Shown here one piece after another: positions 60,847 to 64,000 of a DNA stretch of 64,000 nucleotides. The position numbers were made by a program, and so were the translations under genes. Where the stretch lies: positions 186,001 through 250,000 of the forward strand of contig CAUBJF010000003.1 in assembly GCA_958436175.1 (NCBI GenBank), in the 5' to 3' direction. Numbering within the stretch: position 1 is the first letter of the stretch; each line of letters starts with the position of its first letter. Under the pieces are notes generated by a model that worked only from the letters and a program-made list of their open reading frames with translations, did no database searches and was not told the origin of the DNA. Source of the stretch: an uncultured Muribaculaceae bacterium (lineage in GTDB: Bacteria > Bacteroidota > Bacteroidia > Bacteroidales > Muribaculaceae).

Positions 60847-61191
60847 ATGCACGAAAGGACGATACGTAGGATAGCACTTTTTCTGCTCGCCATCATGGGA
60901 TATTTCCAGCTTGGCAGCACCCTTTTCGTCCATACCCATACGCTTTTCGACGGCAGTACCGTAGCGCACTCCCACCCCTTCCTTCCCGGCTCGAATCACG
61001 GCCACAGCGCAGCAGCTATCGAATCGATAGCGAGCCTTGTCGCCGCCATGACGGCAGTAGAAGATGATGATGCCGATTTCGTGCTGCCGGAGCTGTTCTA
61101 TGAGGATCTGATCCCAGGAAACATTGCCGGCGCGGTTTCGGCTGTGCATATCGTCCGCAGTCTCAGGGCTCCGCCGTTCTCAGGTTATTGA
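60847..61191 (+). CDS. Small His-rich membrane or exported protein next to a TonB receptor
   Basis: 114 residues from the ATG at 60847 (MHERTIRRIALFLLAIMGYF); the ATG at 60820 lies inside the promoter. One hydrophobic N-terminal segment is followed by a histidine-rich stretch, FVHTHTLFDGSTVAHSHPF then GSNHGHS, with six His in about 25 residues, and an acidic patch EDDDADFVLPELF. Such a pattern suggests metal binding in the periplasm. The gene precedes a TonB-dependent receptor by 51 bases and shares its promoter, so the two may form a metal or metal-chelate uptake unit. The family is not one I can name. Confidence 0.75.
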   Translation: MHERTIRRIALFLLAIMGYFQLGSTLFVHTHTLFDGSTVAHSHPFLPGSNHGHSAAAIESIASLVAAMTAVEDDDADFVLPELFYEDLIPGNIAGAVSAVHIVRSLRAPPFSGY

Positions 61192-61242
61192 AACACGCGA
61201 TAAACGATATTCAACAACCTTAAGAACTTTCCAAGCACCCTA

Positions 61243-63534
61243 ATGATAAGACATATTATTATGTCGGCACTTCTTGCAGTGTCGGCTCTGAGTGTCATGG
61301 CACAGGCCACCGACACCAACCTCACCGGTCATGTAGTCGACGGAGAGACCGGCGAACATCTGCCATATTATATAATCCGTATCGTCGGCGAACAACTCGG
61401 AACGACCACCGACGCGTCCGGCCATTATACCTTCCGCGACCTCAAGCCCGGCAAATACAAAGTCGAGGCTTCCTATACGGGCTATGTCACCCAGACAAAG
61501 ACCGTCCAGCTGACAGCCGGAAAGACCACAGAGCTTAATTTCAAGGCCGAACCGGACGTTATGCAGCTCGACCAGGTCGTTGTGACCGGCACCAAGAGCG
61601 AGCTGAAACGCCGTCACAGTCCGGCGCTGGTGAGCGTGGTGGACAACAAGATTTTCAACCTCGTCAACGCCTGCTCGCTTGCCGACGGCCTGAGCTACCA
61701 GCCCGGTGTGCGTGTCGAGAACGACTGCCAGAACTGTGGCTTCACACAGGTGCGTATCAACGGACTCGACGGCCACTACTCGCAGATACTGATGAATTCG
61801 CGTCCGGTATTCTCGGCCCTGGCCGGTGTCTACGGCCTCGAACAGATTCCGGCGAATATGATCGACCGTGTCGAGGTGATGCGCGGCGGCGGGTCGGCGC
61901 TCTTCGGCTCGTCGGCTATAGGTGGTACCGTCAACATCATAACCAAAGACCCCACGAACAACTATGCCGAGGCTATGCACACCCTGACTTCCATCGGTTT
62001 CGGCTCATCGCTCGATAACAATACCACGGTCAATGCCTCTGTCGTCGGCCATAATAATAAGATAGGTCTTACCATCTACGGCCAGCACCGTATCCGCGAC
62101 GGCTACGACCACGACGGCGACGGCTTCACCGAGATTCCCCAACTGAAGAGCAACACCCTCGGGCTTCGCACGAACATGTACCTGAGCGACAATATGCGCC
62201 TCAACGGCGAATATCACGCGACACAGGAGTTCCGCCGAGGCGGTGACCGGCTCGATGTCCCGGCACATCAGGCTATGGTGGCCGAACAGGTCGAGCACAA
62301 CATCAACGGAGGCGAGCTTTCCTTCGATCTTTGGTCGCCGACACGCGGAGACCATCTCAATGTCTTCAGCGCGCTCCAGAGCACACGCCGTCAGAGCTAC
62401 TATGGCAGCGAGATGGACCCCAATGCCTACGGACGCACCAACGACATGACCGCCACCGCCGGAAGCCAGTGGACACACTCCTTTTCCAAGCTGTGGTTCA
62501 TGCCCTCGGAAATGATTCTCGGACTGGAGTACAGCCACAATTATCTCCACGATGTGACGATAGGCTATCAGCACGACGTGGCGCAGAAAGTCAACATCTA
62601 CAGCGGCTATTTCCAGAACGAATGGCGCGACGACCGCTGGGGCTTCCTTGTCGGTGCCCGTGTCGACAAACATTCGATGATACACAACCCGATTGTCTCG
62701 CCGCGTGTCAACATCCGCTTCAATCCGTCGCCGCAGGCCAACTTCCGACTCTCGTACTCGACCGGTTTCCGCTCTCCGCAGGCCTACGACGAGGACTTCC
62801 ATATAGCCATCGTAGGCGGCGAACGTATCGTCACCATCCTCGCCCCCGGCCTGAAGCAGGAAAGCAGCAACAGTATCAGCGGTTCGGCCGACCTATACCG
62901 GCAGTTCGGCCCCGTCCAGGCCAACCTTATGATAGAAGGCTTCTATACCGACCTACGCGATGTCTTCGCGCTGCGCCTGCTCGAAGAGACCGACGCCGCC
63001 GGGAATGCCGTCCTGGAGCGTTACAATGGCAAAGGGGCCACCGTCGGGGGTCTCAATGTCGAGGCTCGCATCGCATGGCCCAAATGGCAGCTCCAGGGAG
63101 GTTTCACATGGCAGCGCAGCCGCTACAAAGAGCCCGAACAGTGGAGCGAGGACCCGGATGTCGCCCCTGTGCGCAAGCTCTTCCGCACCCCGGACATATA
63201 TGGCTTCCTGACGGCCGATGTCGAGTTCCTCAAGGCATTCCACGCCACTGTCTCCGGCACCTTCACCGGTTCTATGCCCGTGCAGCACATTGCAGGCTCG
63301 GGAACGCCCGTTGACAAGGTCGTGGACACGCCGTCGTTCTACGATGTCAATGTCAAGCTCACCTACGAGCTCAAGATATTCCGCACGGCCTGCCTCGAGT
63401 TCGGCCTGGGCGTGATGAACATCTTCAACAGCTACCAGAAAGACTTCGACAAAGGCTATCTCCGCGACTCGGGCTACATCTACGGCCCTATGATGCCGCG
63501 CAGTCTCACAGCCTCTCTCAAGCTGCATCTCTGA
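61243..63534 (+). CDS. TonB-dependent receptor with conserved CQNC plug motif (possible metal uptake)
   Basis: 763 residues. After a signal peptide (MSALLAVSALSVMAQA) come a carboxypeptidase-regulatory-like domain (about 25-105), the TonB/plug region with LDQVVVTGTKSELKRRHSP, then ENDCQNCGFTQVRINGLDGH and the plug hallmark VEVMRGGGSALFGSSAIGGT. The 22-strand barrel ends LTASLKLHL. The plug is of the siderophore/metal-receptor type, and the CxxC in the plug together with the His-rich partner upstream favours a metal or metal complex as ligand. Heme or corrinoid are alternatives. A strong terminator follows. Confidence 0.9.
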   Translation: MIRHIIMSALLAVSALSVMAQATDTNLTGHVVDGETGEHLPYYIIRIVGEQLGTTTDASGHYTFRDLKPGKYKVEASYTGYVTQTKTVQLTAGKTTELNFKAEPDVMQLDQVVVTGTKSELKRRHSPALVSVVDNKIFNLVNACSLADGLSYQPGVRVENDCQNCGFTQVRINGLDGHYSQILMNSRPVFSALAGVYGLEQIPANMIDRVEVMRGGGSALFGSSAIGGTVNIITKDPTNNYAEAMHTLTSIGFGSSLDNNTTVNASVVGHNNKIGLTIYGQHRIRDGYDHDGDGFTEIPQLKSNTLGLRTNMYLSDNMRLNGEYHATQEFRRGGDRLDVPAHQAMVAEQVEHNINGGELSFDLWSPTRGDHLNVFSALQSTRRQSYYGSEMDPNAYGRTNDMTATAGSQWTHSFSKLWFMPSEMILGLEYSHNYLHDVTIGYQHDVAQKVNIYSGYFQNEWRDDRWGFLVGARVDKHSMIHNPIVSPRVNIRFNPSPQANFRLSYSTGFRSPQAYDEDFHIAIVGGERIVTILAPGLKQESSNSISGSADLYRQFGPVQANLMIEGFYTDLRDVFALRLLEETDAAGNAVLERYNGKGATVGGLNVEARIAWPKWQLQGGFTWQRSRYKEPEQWSEDPDVAPVRKLFRTPDIYGFLTADVEFLKAFHATVSGTFTGSMPVQHIAGSGTPVDKVVDTPSFYDVNVKLTYELKIFRTACLEFGLGVMNIFNSYQKDFDKGYLRDSGYIYGPMMPRSLTASLKLHL

Positions 63535-63565
63535 CAGACCTCTATCGGGGCGCAATGGTTAATTT

Positions 63566-63605
63566 AAGGCGATTGTTTAACTTAAAATAGTTAAATTATC
63601 GCCTT
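63566..63605 (+). terminator. Terminator after the TonB receptor gene
   Basis: AAGGCGATTGTTTAAC pairs with GTTAAATTATCGCCTT (16-bp stem with one mismatch and one G-U) around an 8-base loop, followed by TGTTTATATTTTC. Confidence 0.88.
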
Positions 63606-63912
63606 GTTTATATTTTCTTGTCTTCGGGAAGAACTTTTTAGGGATTTTTTGCTTTTCTTTGTCATCGGAAAGATATGAGCGTGCCCTGAAAAGCCACTCC
63701 CATTGTGATTCTGAGATTATATTTTTTGAACATACTTATTTAACGCCTCTATCTAATGCGTGAAAGCCGTATGGGGTTCTCCCATCCGAAAAGAGCTGTC
63801 TGCAGCCCTGTCCCGTAGTCGGCATATATATGTCGGCCGCTTTTTGTGTATATGATGAGAAGCCAGAAGGAAAAAACAATTATTCATATAACTAAATTAA
63901 AACAATCCTTGC
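63606..63912 (+). promoter_or_regulatory. Intergenic leader before the right-edge gene
   Basis: No gene is supported in these 300 bases. Several short hairpins are visible (TGGG/CCCA near 63773-63785, GCTG/CAGC near 63798-63809, and an AT-rich stem near 63823-63836 followed by GGCCGCTTTTT). This could be a structured leader with a terminator-like end, but I recognise no riboswitch class. A clear -33/-7 pair was not found. Confidence 0.3.
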
Positions 63913-64000
63913 ATGAAGAACATTTGTCTACAAATGACCCGGAAAGCATGCCTTGCCATAGCCTTGGTGCTTGGCTTCGCATTGCCGGCTCTTGCACAGA
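63913..64000 (+). CDS. Start of an exported protein (cut by window edge)
   Basis: ATG at 63913 opens 29 codons that encode a signal peptide: a basic start (MKNICLQMTRKA) then CLAIALVLGFALPALAQ. This style of start is common in SusC-type receptors and other outer-membrane proteins of Bacteroidales. Translation may begin at the internal Met at residue 8. Nothing of the mature protein is visible. Confidence 0.65.
   Translation, partial: MKNICLQMTRKACLAIALVLGFALPALAQ

Overview
The window reads as chromosome of a gut Bacteroidales bacterium, most likely a Muribaculaceae (S24-7) relative. This is inferred from a SusC/SusD pair under an ECF sigma/FecR switch, a BtuG-like protein behind a cobalamin riboswitch, a Bacteroidales-type serine palmitoyltransferase, DUF3863 and DUF4827 proteins, type IX-like C-terminal tails on secreted proteins, and many Bacteroidetes promoters (TTTG, about 20 bases, TAnnTTTG). 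No rRNA, tRNA, CRISPR array, insertion sequence or phage gene was seen.

Layout. (1) 1-5254, minus: a promoter and cobalamin riboswitch, a short signal-peptide ORF, a BtuG-like propeller protein, a 1121-residue GLUG-repeat surface protein, and the first codons of a second tandem copy of that protein cut by the window edge. No BtuB receptor is present. (2) 5294-16535, minus: a polysaccharide utilisation locus in two units. GH76 mannanase plus a DUF3863 protein is one; ECF sigma, FecR, SusC, SusD and a second DUF3863 protein is the other. (3) 16565-20961: a DUF418 membrane protein, a divergent sigma factor with a four-helix membrane partner, and a secreted CocE-type hydrolase. (4) 20982-35807: housekeeping genes: flavodoxin; nrnA-DUF4827-glmM; a 2[4Fe-4S] ferredoxin; nhaD; nadB; lepA; an operon of acyltransferase, metallophosphoesterase, tex and a short folK-like gene; and a Crp/Fnr regulator. 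(5) 35911-38982: a large adhesin-like protein with a clear type IX sorting tail. (6) 39105-43522, minus: a compact four-gene operon of alpha/beta hydrolase, membrane-anchored MurF-like ligase, D-Ala-D-X ligase and CpsB-type PHP phosphatase, divergent from a serine palmitoyltransferase gene; the shared upstream region holds a perfect 28-bp direct repeat. (7) 44978-45585: a rubredoxin-first rubrerythrin. (8) 45861-55537: two giant secreted proteins, one with a dockerin-like pair and a beta-sandwich, the other with two cohesin-like domains on a stalk of tandem helical repeats. (9) 55761-64000: an M48 peptidase/zinc-ribbon operon, a lone TonB receptor, a second rubrerythrin, a His-rich small protein with a TonB receptor, and the start of another exported protein.

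The best candidates for undescribed biology are the riboswitch-driven BtuG/GLUG surface locus, the hydrolase/Mur ligase/D-Ala-D-X ligase/phosphatase operon, the cohesin/dockerin-like giant pair, the twin DUF3863 proteins of the GH76 locus, and an 18-base motif plus hairpin shared by two 3' ends 16 kb apart. All functions are inferred from sequence reading alone; no database search was run.
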